Shown here in pieces: positions 47,584-55,711 of a DNA stretch of 64,000 bases. The first letter of the stretch is position 1. The number at the start of each line of letters is the position of its first letter. The stretch comes from Rhodospirillaceae bacterium SYSU D60007 (GTDB lineage: Bacteria; Pseudomonadota; Alphaproteobacteria; Reyranellales; Reyranellaceae), in assembly GCA_003574685.1 (NCBI GenBank), contig QOCQ01000012.1, positions 62,001-126,000 on the forward strand, read 5' to 3'. The position numbers and the translations under genes were made by a program. Under the pieces are notes generated by a model, which saw only the letters and a list, made by a program, of their open reading frames with translations, was not told where the DNA came from and made no database searches.

Positions 47584-47648
47584 TATCGGCACTATATCGA
47601 GCAAAATCAGTCAAATACAAGACTATCTGAAGCAGAACTCGAGGTCGA

Positions 47649-48626
47649 TCAGGCCGGCTGCACCTGGTGCGGCGGTGTCTCACCGCGCAGCAGCAGTGCT
47701 TCGAGGTTGTCGAGTGCGCGGAAGCCCATGGCATTGCGCGTTTCGGCGGTCGCTGATCCGAGATGCGGCAGCAGGAAGGCGTTGGGCAGCTCGTAGTAGC
47801 CGGGGTGCAGGTTGGGCTCACCGTCAAACACGTCCAGCCCGACCGAGGCCAGCTTGCCGCTGCGCACCGCCGCAATCAGCGCCTCGTCATCGACCACCGG
47901 GCCGCGTGCGGTATTCACCACGATGGCGCCGTCGGGCAGCCGGGCGATGCGCGCGGCGTTCAGCCACTTCCGCGTCTGAGGCGTCAGCGGACAATTGATC
48001 GACAGGAAATCGCAATGCGGCAGCATGTCCTGCGGATCGGCATGGAAGGTGGCGCCGTTCGCAGCCGATTCCGGCAGGCGATGCCGGTTGCTGTAGTGGA
48101 TGGTCATCCTGAAGGCACGGGCACGTTCGGCAACGGCCTGGCCGATACGGCCCATGCCAAGAACGCCAAGCCGCTTGCCGGTGACGTGCGTTCCCATGAG
48201 CTGGGTCGGCGTCCAGCCTGTCCACTGCCGGCGGCGCAGCATGTCGATGCCCTCCTGGGCGCGGCGGGCAGCACCCAGCAGGCACAGCATGGCAATATCG
48301 GCAGTCGCGTCGGTCAGCACGTCGGGCGTGTTGGTGACAACAATGCCGCGCCTGGCGGCGGCGGCAACATCGACGTGCTCGTAGCCCACGGAGAACGTGG
48401 CGATGATGCGCAACGTATCCGGGAACCGCGCGATGGCCTCGGCGTTGACTGGATCGCCGGCAGCACACATCAATCCATCACAGCCATCTATCGCTCGTAT
48501 CAGCCTGTCCGCGTCGTAGGGCGTGTCGGCCGGGTTCAGCATGGCATCGAAACCGGCACGAAGCCGGTCTTCGACCGCCGGCGGAAAGAGACGTGTGGCG
48601 AGCACCCGCGGCTTTCGATCTGGCAT
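47649..48626 (-). CDS. D-2-hydroxyacid dehydrogenase (glyoxylate/hydroxypyruvate reductase-like)
   Basis: NAD(P)-dependent reductase of 325 residues. The Rossmann motif is LGVLGMGRIGQAVAERAR near 155. The catalytic arginine lies in NTARGPVVDDEAL, the glutamate in DVFDGEPNLHPGYY and the histidine in LLPHLGSAT. The FSVGYEHVDVAAAARRGI segment is typical of the GyaR/GhrB group. The substrate could be glyoxylate or hydroxypyruvate. It converges on aspS; the 65-bp gap holds nothing clear. Confidence 0.88.
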   Translation of the reverse strand: MPDRKPRVLATRLFPPAVEDRLRAGFDAMLNPADTPYDADRLIRAIDGCDGLMCAAGDPVNAEAIARFPDTLRIIATFSVGYEHVDVAAAARRGIVVTNTPDVLTDATADIAMLCLLGAARRAQEGIDMLRRRQWTGWTPTQLMGTHVTGKRLGVLGMGRIGQAVAERARAFRMTIHYSNRHRLPESAANGATFHADPQDMLPHCDFLSINCPLTPQTRKWLNAARIARLPDGAIVVNTARGPVVDDEALIAAVRSGKLASVGLDVFDGEPNLHPGYYELPNAFLLPHLGSATAETRNAMGFRALDNLEALLLRGETPPHQVQPA

Positions 48627-48725
48627 GGCGTACCTGTGTGTTTTGCGACGCGTTACGACTCGACTTTTGGTGGCTAGCGTCTACCTTAGCAGGGAGGGCG
48701 CCCACCTCAACATGCGGCGTAGGGA

Positions 48726-49553
48726 TTGTCGCTTCTGTCTACAAATTGTCGTTTCGTCCGCGGTTTTGCAGTCGCGGGTATAGCGCTGTGTGTCTTCGCA
48801 GATGCGGCAGCCGCAGCCGATCTCGTTCCTCATCGCGCAACCTACGAAATGCGCCTCAGTCCCGGTCGCCGGGCCATGGGCGTGATCGACGTGCGCGGGC
48901 TGATGGTCATGGAGTCCGTCGATGCCTGCGAGGCGTGGGAAACCAAGCAGCGTATCCGGCTGACGTTCCTGCGACCGGATACCGAGGAGTTCGTCACCGA
49001 CTCGGCGTTCACCAGCTTTGAGGCCAAGGACGGCTCATCACTGCAGTTTAGCGTGCGCAACACGCAGAACGGCGAGGTCGAGGAGGAGCTGCGCGGCCAG
49101 GCGGTGATTGCCCAGGACGGCACGGGCCGAGCCACCTTTACTCTGCCCGACCAGCGCAGCTTCGACCTGCCGGTCGGCACGACATTTCCCATGATGCATC
49201 TGTCACAACTTATCGAGCGCGCCAGGCTGGGCGAGAAGGTCGTTGCCTACAACGTGTTCGACGGCGCGCGGCTTGACGGCGCGTTCAAGGTCAATGCCGT
49301 GATCGGGCCACCGCCCAAGCCGCAGCCCGGTTCGGCACCGCGGGGCGACGTGGCGCTGCTGCGCAACCAGCCGGCCTGGCTGATGCGGCTGGCGTTCTTT
49401 CCCGCCGACGATCAGGGAGGCCAGCCGGAATACGAGGTCTCGATGGATTTGCTGGCCAACGGGATTGCCCGTTCGATGGTCCTGGACTATGGCGACTTCG
49501 CCCTCGATGCGCGGTTGCGGCGCATCGAGCTGCTGCCGAGGCCCAAATGCTGA
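48726..49553 (+). CDS. EipB-family (DUF1849) periplasmic envelope protein, copy 1
   Basis: 275-residue precursor that I place at a TTG start, since no in-frame ATG gives a signal peptide. The leader is FAVAGIALCVFADAAAAA. The mature part begins DLVPHRATYEMRLSP, characteristic of EipB, an alphaproteobacterial periplasmic beta-spiral protein needed for envelope integrity. The cysteine in VDACEAWE and the C-terminal cysteine (LLPRPKC) can form the disulfide known in the family. It overlaps the next, paralogous gene by 7 bp. Confidence 0.8.
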   Translation: MSLLSTNCRFVRGFAVAGIALCVFADAAAAADLVPHRATYEMRLSPGRRAMGVIDVRGLMVMESVDACEAWETKQRIRLTFLRPDTEEFVTDSAFTSFEAKDGSSLQFSVRNTQNGEVEEELRGQAVIAQDGTGRATFTLPDQRSFDLPVGTTFPMMHLSQLIERARLGEKVVAYNVFDGARLDGAFKVNAVIGPPPKPQPGSAPRGDVALLRNQPAWLMRLAFFPADDQGGQPEYEVSMDLLANGIARSMVLDYGDFALDARLRRIELLPRPKC

Positions 49554-50362
49554 TGCCGGTTCGCGGCGGTGCGCTCGCCGTCCTGCTCTTCGCCCTCGCC
49601 GCCTCTCCGGCGGCGGCGCAGGAACTGGTGCCTCACCTCGCGGTCTACGAGGTGATCACCGGGCGTGCGCCGGCTGGCGCTTCGCCGCCGCAGATCCGCG
49701 GCACCTACGTCTTTCGCATGCAGGCCGAATGCGGGGGGAACGTGAAGTTCGAGCAGCGCCTGCGTTTCGAGGCGCGGGGGCCCGGCGAGGTCACGGAGAT
49801 CGACCAGACCTCGACTGGCGAGGAATCGCTTGACGGCAAGCGCTATCGCTTCACCCACAAGGCCACGGTCGACGGCAAGCCGCAACCCGAGGTGCAGGGG
49901 GAGGTGGAACCCGGCACGGACAGCGCGGCTGAGGCGCGTTTCAGCCAGCCCTCCGGCCGTGTGGTGCCGTTGCCGGCCGGCACCATGTTTCCGATCGCCA
50001 TCCTGCGCCGCACGGTCAGGGCGGCGCGCGAGGGCGAGACGGGGTTCGAAGGCCGGTTCTTCATGGGTGACAAGCCCGAGCCGCCGCAGGCGGTGTCTGT
50101 CCTGCTGGGTAAGCCGCCGCGACGGGTGAGTGAACTGCCGCCGCCCCAGGGCGACCGCGGCCTGATCCAGGGCCGCGACCGGTTCTACTTCCGGGCCTCG
50201 TTCTATGAAGGCGACGGCAAAGGAACTGGCGAGCCGCGTCACGAGATGAGCAGCGTCACGCTCGACAACGGCGTCGAGATCTGGGGGACGCACGAGCAGG
50301 GCGAGCTGCGGCTGGAGTATCGGCTGATCCGCCTCGAGACGCTGCCCCGGCCGAACTGCTGA
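49547..50362 (+). CDS. EipB-family (DUF1849) periplasmic envelope protein, copy 2
   Basis: 271-residue paralogue of the gene before it, with signal peptide LAVLLFALAASPAAAQ. It shares ELVPHLAVYEV at the start of the mature protein, a cysteine in MQAECGGN, a hydrophobic GTMFPIAIL matching GTTFPMMHL in copy 1, and the same C-terminal cysteine (LPRPNC). Divergence outside these points is high, so the duplication is old. A second ATG at 49553 is the alternative start. It ends 1 bp from the convergent ROK kinase gene. Confidence 0.8.
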   Translation: MLMPVRGGALAVLLFALAASPAAAQELVPHLAVYEVITGRAPAGASPPQIRGTYVFRMQAECGGNVKFEQRLRFEARGPGEVTEIDQTSTGEESLDGKRYRFTHKATVDGKPQPEVQGEVEPGTDSAAEARFSQPSGRVVPLPAGTMFPIAILRRTVRAAREGETGFEGRFFMGDKPEPPQAVSVLLGKPPRRVSELPPPQGDRGLIQGRDRFYFRASFYEGDGKGTGEPRHEMSSVTLDNGVEIWGTHEQGELRLEYRLIRLETLPRPNC

Positions 50363-50363
50363 T

Positions 50364-51260
50364 CTACCAGAGCCAGGCGGCGCCGCGCACGCCGCTGCTG
50401 TCGCCATGGCGCGGCCGCAGCAGGCGCGTGCGGATGTGGCCGCGCTCGCTGAAGATGCAGGGTCCCCAGAGCTGCGGCACGCGCTGGTAGAGCGCGGCGA
50501 TGCCCGAGAGGCCGCCGCCCAGCACGATGACATCGGGATCGACGATGTTGATGACCATGCCGAGGCTGCGCGCCAGTCGGTGGCAGTAGCGCTCCAGCAG
50601 CGCCGCGGCCGCCGGGTCGCCCTGTTCGGCGAGACCGGCAATGGCGATGGCATCCGTCTGTTGGCCGCTGAGGGCCTCGAACTGGCGGGCCAGTGCCGGT
50701 CCGCTGAGCCAGGTCTCGATGCAGCCGTGCCGGCCGCAATAGCAGAGCGGGCCCGGCCGCTCGTCGTCGAAGGGCTGCGGCAGGGGATTGTGGCCCCATT
50801 CGCCGGCAATGGCGTGGGCGCCGGGCAGCGCGCGTCCGCCCACTGCCAGGCCGGCGCCGACGCCGGTACCGAGAATGACGCAGAACGCGACGGTCGCGCC
50901 GGCCGCCGCGCCATCGGTCGCCTCTGATACGGCGAAGCAATTGGCGTCGTTGGCCACGCGCACGGGACGGCCCAGCATCCCCTCCAGATCGCGATCAAGC
51001 GGATGGCCGATCAGGCGCGTGGAGTTGGCGTTCTTGATCAGGCCGGTAGCCGGCGAAATCGCGCCAGGCGTGCCGACGCCGACGGTGCAGCGTGCGCCTG
51101 CCCGATCCTCCAGCTCCGAGACCAGGCCGGCGATCGCCTGCAGGATCGCTTCGTAGGTGCCAGGCGGCGTGGGAATGCGCCGTCGCGCTATCTCCTGCCC
51201 GTCGTCGCGCAGCACGATGCCTTCGATCTTGGTGCCGCCGAGGTCGATACCGATGCGCAT
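50364..51260 (-). CDS. ROK-family sugar kinase
   Basis: Cytoplasmic ATP-dependent sugar kinase of 298 residues; ATG 51260 gives the usual ROK N-terminus GIDLGGTKIEGIVL. The ROK signature region is GTGVGAGLAVGGRALPGAHAIAGEWGH, and the zinc motif CYCGRHGCIE is intact. The closest functional types are N-acetylglucosamine kinase and fructokinase; which sugar cannot be decided. Confidence 0.9.
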   Translation of the reverse strand: MRIGIDLGGTKIEGIVLRDDGQEIARRRIPTPPGTYEAILQAIAGLVSELEDRAGARCTVGVGTPGAISPATGLIKNANSTRLIGHPLDRDLEGMLGRPVRVANDANCFAVSEATDGAAAGATVAFCVILGTGVGAGLAVGGRALPGAHAIAGEWGHNPLPQPFDDERPGPLCYCGRHGCIETWLSGPALARQFEALSGQQTDAIAIAGLAEQGDPAAAALLERYCHRLARSLGMVINIVDPDVIVLGGGLSGIAALYQRVPQLWGPCIFSERGHIRTRLLRPRHGDSSGVRGAAWLW

Positions 51261-51277
51261 GCCGTTCTGTGACGCAG

Positions 51278-51307
51278 AAGGCCGCCGGAGGCAACTCCGG
51301 CGGCCTT
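51278..51307 (-). terminator. strong hairpin between the repeat protein gene and the ROK kinase
   Basis: A perfect 13-bp stem AAGGCCGCCGGAG/CTCCGGCGGCCTT with a GCAA loop. It lies 28 bp past the stop of the minus-strand gene upstream, so it probably ends that transcript. No long T-run follows. Confidence 0.6.
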
Positions 51308-51334
51308 CAGAGGCGCGTAGCGGCAGGCGCTCAG

Positions 51335-51796
51335 CTACCACCAGGTGAAATAGCGGCGATCACGCCAGTCGAGCCTTCCGTCGTCGTTGCGGTCATGACG
51401 GCGCAGGATGCGCGCGTCGCGCCAGTCCCGCCGGCCGTCGTGGTTGAAGTCGCGCACCCGGCGCCCCTCGCGCCAGTCGCGATCACGCCAGCCGAAATGA
51501 CGGCCATCCCAGCCGTGATGGCGGTGCCTGTCCCAGCCGTGATGGCGGTGCCTGTCCCAACCGTGATGGCGCCCTCGGTCCCAGCCATGGTGGCGGCCTC
51601 GATCCCAGCCATGGTGACGGCCCTTGTCCCAGCCGCCATGTCGCCTGCCGTCCCAGTGGCTGTGCTTGTGCCGGCCGCCATCGTGCCAGCCGTGATGACG
51701 ATGACGCCCGTCCCGCCAGTCGCCGGCGATGGCCTGGGTGCTGAATCCCAGTCCGATCGTGGCGGCGACCAGAGCGGCTATAAGCTTGCGGGTCAT
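51335..51796 (-). CDS. secreted His/Trp-repeat protein with two EF-hand-like loops
   Basis: 153-residue precursor with a clear signal peptide (residues 1-24, ending TQAIAG). Residues 26-100 are rich in His, Trp, Arg, Asp and Gly, and include about six tandem octapeptides of the form WDRGRHHG. After that come two 12-residue loops of EF-hand form, DFNHDGRRDWRD and DRNDDGRLDWRD, with acidic or amide residues at positions 1, 3, 5, 9 and 12. The protein ends FTWW. It likely binds metal (Ni, Cu or Zn on the His repeat; Ca on the loops) outside the inner membrane. No characterised homologue is recognised. Confidence 0.75.
   Translation of the reverse strand: MTRKLIAALVAATIGLGFSTQAIAGDWRDGRHRHHGWHDGGRHKHSHWDGRRHGGWDKGRHHGWDRGRHHGWDRGRHHGWDRHRHHGWDRHRHHGWDGRHFGWRDRDWREGRRVRDFNHDGRRDWRDARILRRHDRNDDGRLDWRDRRYFTWW
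51507..51680. repeat. 24-bp tandem repeats encoding WDRGRHHG units
   Basis: Coding tandem array; on the plus strand the unit begins TCCCAGCCGTGATGGCGG. Unit copies differ at a few bases, so the array is probably expanding and diverging. It is in frame with the secreted protein. Confidence 0.8.
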
Positions 51797-51934
51797 GGTT
51801 TCCTCGCTCCGAAATGCCAGTTACGGGCCCCAACGTTCTTTGTCGAGGCGGGAGCGTGGCCATTGATCTGGTCGGCGCCGGGACGCGATTAAGGAAAGAC
51901 AGGGGCAGGGCGGGGCATTGTGAGGGCGCCGCGC

Positions 51935-52780
51935 TCAGGCGGACGGGAAGAAGGCGATGGTGCGGGCCTCGATGCTTGCGCGCGCCGGCGCATCGGGCGG
52001 CGTTGTGGGATCGTCGAAAGCGGTATGCGCGGTCAGCCGGGCCCGGCCATCGGTCGCCGAATCCCAGCACTTCAGCAGCAGCGCTTCGTCGCGGCGCATT
52101 CGCGGAAAGTAGAACCAGCGATGGCGCGGATTGTAGGCCACGGCATAGGTTTCGCCGGTGCGGTCGCGATAGCGCAGGTCGCTGGCGATCAGGTCTTCCG
52201 CGGCGATGCTCTGCCAGTCGCAAACCGCCAGCGGCGAGGACAGGACGGGCTCGCGCAGCGGCCGCCAGACGTTGATGAAGGCGAAGCGGCCACGCAGCAG
52301 CGCCTCGGCCTCATGCCCCATCAGATCCCGGACACGCTGGGGGGCCGACCTTCCGGTGTAGTCATTGTGCACGCGCTTGACGGGCTCGCGGATGCCGGCG
52401 GGGCGGTCAGCGGCGCCCAATCGGACATTGTGATCGAACACCAGCACGCGTGTGGCACCGGTCACGTCCTTCATGAGCTGCTCGACCTCGGCATAGTAGG
52501 CGGCGCGGATGATGGCATCGTCGGTAAAGCCGGTGACAGCCGTGGGCCGGACATGCAGCTCAAAGCCGTTGCGGTCCAGGGTCAGCATGTCGGAGATCGG
52601 CCGGGCATCGCGCACGGGGACCGTTTGCGCCACGTACTCGCCATTGCGCACCGGCACGCCAGGCGGCGGTTCGTACTGGTAGCTGTAGGGGCGCTCGCCT
52701 GTGCGCACAAGATAGTTCAGCGGCGCATTGATATGGTCCGCAAGAGAGCTTCCGGTCAGGGATGCGGACGTCGTGTCCAT
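51935..52780 (-). CDS. CmcJ/NvfI-family 2OG-Fe(II) oxygenase-like protein
   Basis: 281 residues from ATG 52780. The family motif VHNDYTGRSAPQRVRDL contains the HxD iron ligands, and NVWRPL and the downstream arginine-rich FPRMRRDEALLLKCWDS are characteristic. The name-giving relatives act in cephamycin and meroterpenoid pathways, but most bacterial members are uncharacterised. No membrane segment. It stands alone; 138 bases on its 3' side hold nothing clear. Confidence 0.85.
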   Translation of the reverse strand: MDTTSASLTGSSLADHINAPLNYLVRTGERPYSYQYEPPPGVPVRNGEYVAQTVPVRDARPISDMLTLDRNGFELHVRPTAVTGFTDDAIIRAAYYAEVEQLMKDVTGATRVLVFDHNVRLGAADRPAGIREPVKRVHNDYTGRSAPQRVRDLMGHEAEALLRGRFAFINVWRPLREPVLSSPLAVCDWQSIAAEDLIASDLRYRDRTGETYAVAYNPRHRWFYFPRMRRDEALLLKCWDSATDGRARLTAHTAFDDPTTPPDAPARASIEARTIAFFPSA

Positions 52781-52894
52781 AAGCAGTCTCCGTTGCCGCA
52801 TACAGGCGGTGAGACCGCAAGATGGTGGTGGCACCCGCGGGCGTCAAAAAACCATTTCTTGTGAAAGCATGACAAAAGCTGCGCTGTCGAACGC

Positions 52895-53056
52895 TCAAAG
52901 CTCGATGAGGTAGAGCGCAACAACCACCATAGTCACGACAAGGATGGCGCCGGCGCCGATGTGAAACAGCAACCCTGCCGGGGTGCGCCGGAGGACCGAC
53001 AGTCGTGGTCCGCGGTTGCTGCTGGCTTTGTGACTCGACACGGGCGCTCTGCTCAC
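52895..53056 (-). CDS. possible small membrane protein
   Basis: A 53-residue frame starting at GTG. The first half is basic (LSVLRRTPAG) and the second half is one hydrophobic span (LLFHIGAGAILVVTMVVVA) ending YLIEL. No clear ribosome-binding site. It is the only candidate gene in the 396-bp gap 52781-53176. Supported by hydrophobicity alone. Confidence 0.35.
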   Translation of the reverse strand: MSRAPVSSHKASSNRGPRLSVLRRTPAGLLFHIGAGAILVVTMVVVALYLIEL

Positions 53057-53176
53057 GCGAGACGGCACTGCGTGGGCAACTCTCTACACCGCAGGCCGCG
53101 CACGCACCTACGCGGCGGAACGTCGCTTGAGGGCACATTCCGTGTCACGATGCTGCGAAGGCGAGGAGGGCATTCC

Positions 53177-54409
53177 ATGACGCAGCGCAAAATTCCTGCG
53201 GTCTATATGCGCGGCGGCACCAGCAAGGGGCTGTTCTTTCATGCCGGCGTCCTGCCGGCCGAGCCCGAGCTTCGCGACCGCATTCTGCTGCGCGCCATTG
53301 GCAGTCCCGATCCTTACGGCAAGCACATCGACGGCATGGGCGGCGCCACCTCCAGCACCAGCAAGGTGGTTATCGTGTCGCGTTCCGAGCGGGTTGATTG
53401 CGATGTCGAATACCGTTTCGGCCAGGTGGCCATCGATGCGCCGGTGATCGACTGGTCCGGCAACTGCGGCAATCTGACCACGGCGGTCGGTCCGTTCGCG
53501 ATCAGCGAAGGCCTGTTTTCTGTGCCACGCGAGGGGATCGCCGTGGTGCGGCTGTGGCAGGCGAATATCGGCAAGCGCATCATCGCCCACGTGCCGGTGC
53601 GCGACGGCCAAGTGGTGGAGGAGGGCGATTTCGAGCTGGACGGTGTGACCTTTCCCGCGGCGGAGATCAGGCTGGAGTTCCTCGATCCCGGCGGTGAGGC
53701 CGGTGATGCCGACGGACCGATGTTCCCGACCGGCCGGCCGGTCGATACGCTCGATGTACCGGAGGCCGGCCGCTTCGAAGCCACGCTGATCAACGCCGGC
53801 AATCCGACGATTTTCGTCGAAGCCCGGGCGCTTGGCCTCTCAGGCGTCGAATTGCAGGACGAGGTCAACAGCAACGCTGCGCTGCTGGCGCGCTGCGAGC
53901 GTATCCGTGCGCAGGCGGCAGTGGTGATGGGCCTTTCGGGCAGTGCCGCCGAGGCCACCCGCCAGCGGCCGCACACGCCCAAGCTGGCCTTTGTCGCGCC
54001 GCCGCGGGACTACACCGCGTCCAGCGGAAAGCCCGTTGCGGCCAGTTCTGTCGATCTTGTTTCCCGCATCCTCTCGATGGGCAAGCTGCATCATGCGATG
54101 ACCGGTACCGGTGCGGTGGCTCTGGCCGCTGCCGCCGCGGTGCCAGGCACGATCGTTGATCGCGCGAGAAAAGGGCGATCGAATGACGGTCGCCTTCGCT
54201 TCGGCCATCCCTCGGGAACGCTGTCGGTCGGTGCGCAGGCAGAGCAGCGCGGCGGGGCCTGGTCGGTGACGTGCGTCACCATGAGCCGCAGCGCCCGCCG
54301 TCTGATGGAGGGCGCCATCTGCCTGCCGGCCAGCATTGCAGAGGCCCGGCCAGCACCGTCGTCTCTGCCGGGTAGCGCTATCGCATATGGCAATTCGCTG
54401 TCGTCCTGA
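53177..54409 (+). CDS. PrpF-family isomerase (2-methylaconitate / 4-oxalomesaconate-type)
   Basis: Diaminopimelate-epimerase-fold isomerase of 410 residues. Start ATG 53177 has GGAGGG upstream. Family motifs are YMRGGTSKGLFFH near residue 10, DPYGKHIDGMGGATSSTSKV, and the cysteine-containing SGNCGNLT. Known members move the double bond of 2-methylaconitate or oxalomesaconate; this substrate is unknown. The last ten or so residues (IAYGNSLSS) and the stop codon are encoded by an R2 repeat copy, so the natural C-terminus has been altered. The citrate-synthase pair in the window may hint at a methylcitrate link, but it is 10 kb away. Confidence 0.85.
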   Translation: MTQRKIPAVYMRGGTSKGLFFHAGVLPAEPELRDRILLRAIGSPDPYGKHIDGMGGATSSTSKVVIVSRSERVDCDVEYRFGQVAIDAPVIDWSGNCGNLTTAVGPFAISEGLFSVPREGIAVVRLWQANIGKRIIAHVPVRDGQVVEEGDFELDGVTFPAAEIRLEFLDPGGEAGDADGPMFPTGRPVDTLDVPEAGRFEATLINAGNPTIFVEARALGLSGVELQDEVNSNAALLARCERIRAQAAVVMGLSGSAAEATRQRPHTPKLAFVAPPRDYTASSGKPVAASSVDLVSRILSMGKLHHAMTGTGAVALAAAAAVPGTIVDRARKGRSNDGRLRFGHPSGTLSVGAQAEQRGGAWSVTCVTMSRSARRLMEGAICLPASIAEARPAPSSLPGSAIAYGNSLSS

Positions 54410-54436
54410 GCGAAGCCAAGGGCCTTGCGGTCGGCC
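54384..54436. repeat. half copy of repeat R2 overlapping the prpF-like stop
   Basis: The sequence from CATATGGCAATTCGC through CTTGCGGTCGGCC matches the left half of the complete R2 element at 30670 with few changes. The matching right arm is absent. The TGA that ends the PrpF gene is part of the repeat. Confidence 0.7.
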
Positions 54437-54573
54437 GCATCGTACCCCTCCGTTTGGACGGGGCGTCGTTCGCGATGACACGTTACATCGTGTTCATCGC
54501 ATTGCGGCCGGCGACGAGCCTGACCGGAGCTTCCCGAAGGGATCGGCGGTGCCGCTGGTATGCGGAGGAAAGC

Positions 54574-54948
54574 ATGACCAGTCGGGCATGGTATTTCGTG
54601 GCGGCGCTCATCGGCATCGCGGGCATTGCCGGCGCGGTGCTGGTGCTGATCGCGCGTCTCGGCGGCATGACGGAAGGCCTGACGCAGATCGTGGTGCCGG
54701 GCGGAGCCGATCTCGATCTGAAGCAGGCCGGCACCTATACCATCTACCATGAGAGCACGAGTACGGTCGGCGGGCGCGTCTACCAGTCGAACGGCATCTC
54801 GGGCCTGCGTGTGGTGGTAAGATCGGCCGATAGCGGGCAGCCGATCGTTGCCTGGATCGATCAATCGGTCCGCGGAGCCGCTGCCGATCCAGTGCGGCGT
54901 TCCGAATGGAAAGGCGGCGATGTCCCTGCTTCCAGGATCGTCCGCTGA
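54574..54948 (+). pseudogene. membrane protein gene truncated at its 3' end
   Basis: ATG 54574 has a strong GGAGGAAAGC site. The N-terminus has a membrane span (WYFVAALIGIAGIAGAVLVLI) followed by a beta-rich part (VPGGADLDLKQAGTYTIYHE). The sequence is coherent to about GLRVVVRSADSGQPI. After this the frame reads the antisense of the AraC-like fragment on the other strand, so the true C-terminus is missing and the tail to 54948 is accidental. An in-frame start further upstream (54454) lies in repeat-derived sequence. Confidence 0.55.
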
Positions 54949-55146
54949 CCATCGATCTCCAGCCAGCGGCTTCCGGCCGCCATGATGTGAAAGCCGATCG
55001 AGTCTGAAGGCTTGTACGCGGCGGGCGTCGCATCGGTGATCCGGTCGCCGCTCGGCATGTAGCGGTACTGCATGGATCCCGTGATCCTGATCCGCCGCAG
55101 GGCCTCGGACAGAAGATCGCGGCATCGTCGGAAGTGCGTAATGGAT
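54835..55146 (-). pseudogene. fragment of an AraC-type regulator sensor (cupin) domain
   Basis: Read on the minus strand, the sequence gives DLLSEALRRIRITGSM, then SDSIGFHIMAAGSRWLEIDGQ, ILEAG. After a one-base loss at about 54925 it continues DIAAFPFGTPHWIGSGS. This is the N-terminal cupin domain of AraC-family regulators. The frame lacks a proper start, is frameshifted, and ends near 54835, with the DNA-binding half missing. It meets the truncated membrane gene head to tail on the opposite strand. Confidence 0.6.
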
Positions 55147-55175
55147 TTTCAGACTAATCTTTCGGCATTGCCGCG

Positions 55176-55547
55176 ATGGCCGCCGCCAATGCGGTGGTGC
55201 CGCGGATCACGCCGGCGCAAACAAGGGAGATGATGGCGAAGGGCAACTCGCTGGTGGTCGACGTGCGCGACGCACCCGAGGTGGCGCAGAGCGGCAAGGT
55301 GGCGGGGGCGGTCCACGTCTCGCGCGGCATGCTCGAGTTCCATGCCGACCCCGAGACGCCCTACCACGACAAGAACTTCAGCAAGGACAAGACGGTGATC
55401 CTCTACTGTGCGTCCGGCGGGCGCTCTGCGCTCGGCGGCAAGGTGCTCAAGGACATGGGGTATGCCGAGGTCTACAACCTCGGCGCCTTCAAGGACTGGG
55501 TCGATAGCGGCGGACCGGTCGACAAGCCGCCCGCGCCCGGTGCGTGA
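55176..55547 (+). CDS. rhodanese-like sulfurtransferase
   Basis: Single-domain rhodanese of 123 residues. The active-site loop is YCASGGRSA with its catalytic cysteine, and the N-terminal SLVVDVRDAPEV is the CH2A-type motif. No signal peptide. A substrate role in sulfur transfer is likely but unproved. The 164 bases that follow hold repeat R3. Confidence 0.88.
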   Translation: MAAANAVVPRITPAQTREMMAKGNSLVVDVRDAPEVAQSGKVAGAVHVSRGMLEFHADPETPYHDKNFSKDKTVILYCASGGRSALGGKVLKDMGYAEVYNLGAFKDWVDSGGPVDKPPAPGA

Positions 55548-55563
55548 GCGGCGGACACACGCC

Positions 55564-55693
55564 GGGAGCGCGCCACTCCAGTGGCGCCTTGCCCTAAGCG
55601 ACAGCGCGGGCAGCCCGCGGCCTCATGGCAATACTCTTGGAAGACCTGGCTTCGCTGCGCTTCGCCAATGCGCCATCGGAGTGGCGCGCTCCC
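55564..55693. repeat. inverted repeat R3, copy 2
   Basis: GGGAGCGCGCCACTCCAGTG (left) and GCGCCATCGGAGTGGCGCGC (right) bound 80 bp of non-coding DNA. It differs from copy 1 (45589) mainly in the middle, so the arms are conserved and the core is not. Confidence 0.75.
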
Positions 55694-55711
55694 GGCGTGC
55701 GAACGTGACTA

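Noticed and set aside
51507-51680. A repeat array that might be read as CRISPR
   Set aside because: The 24-bp units are contiguous with no unique spacers and are in frame in a coding sequence.
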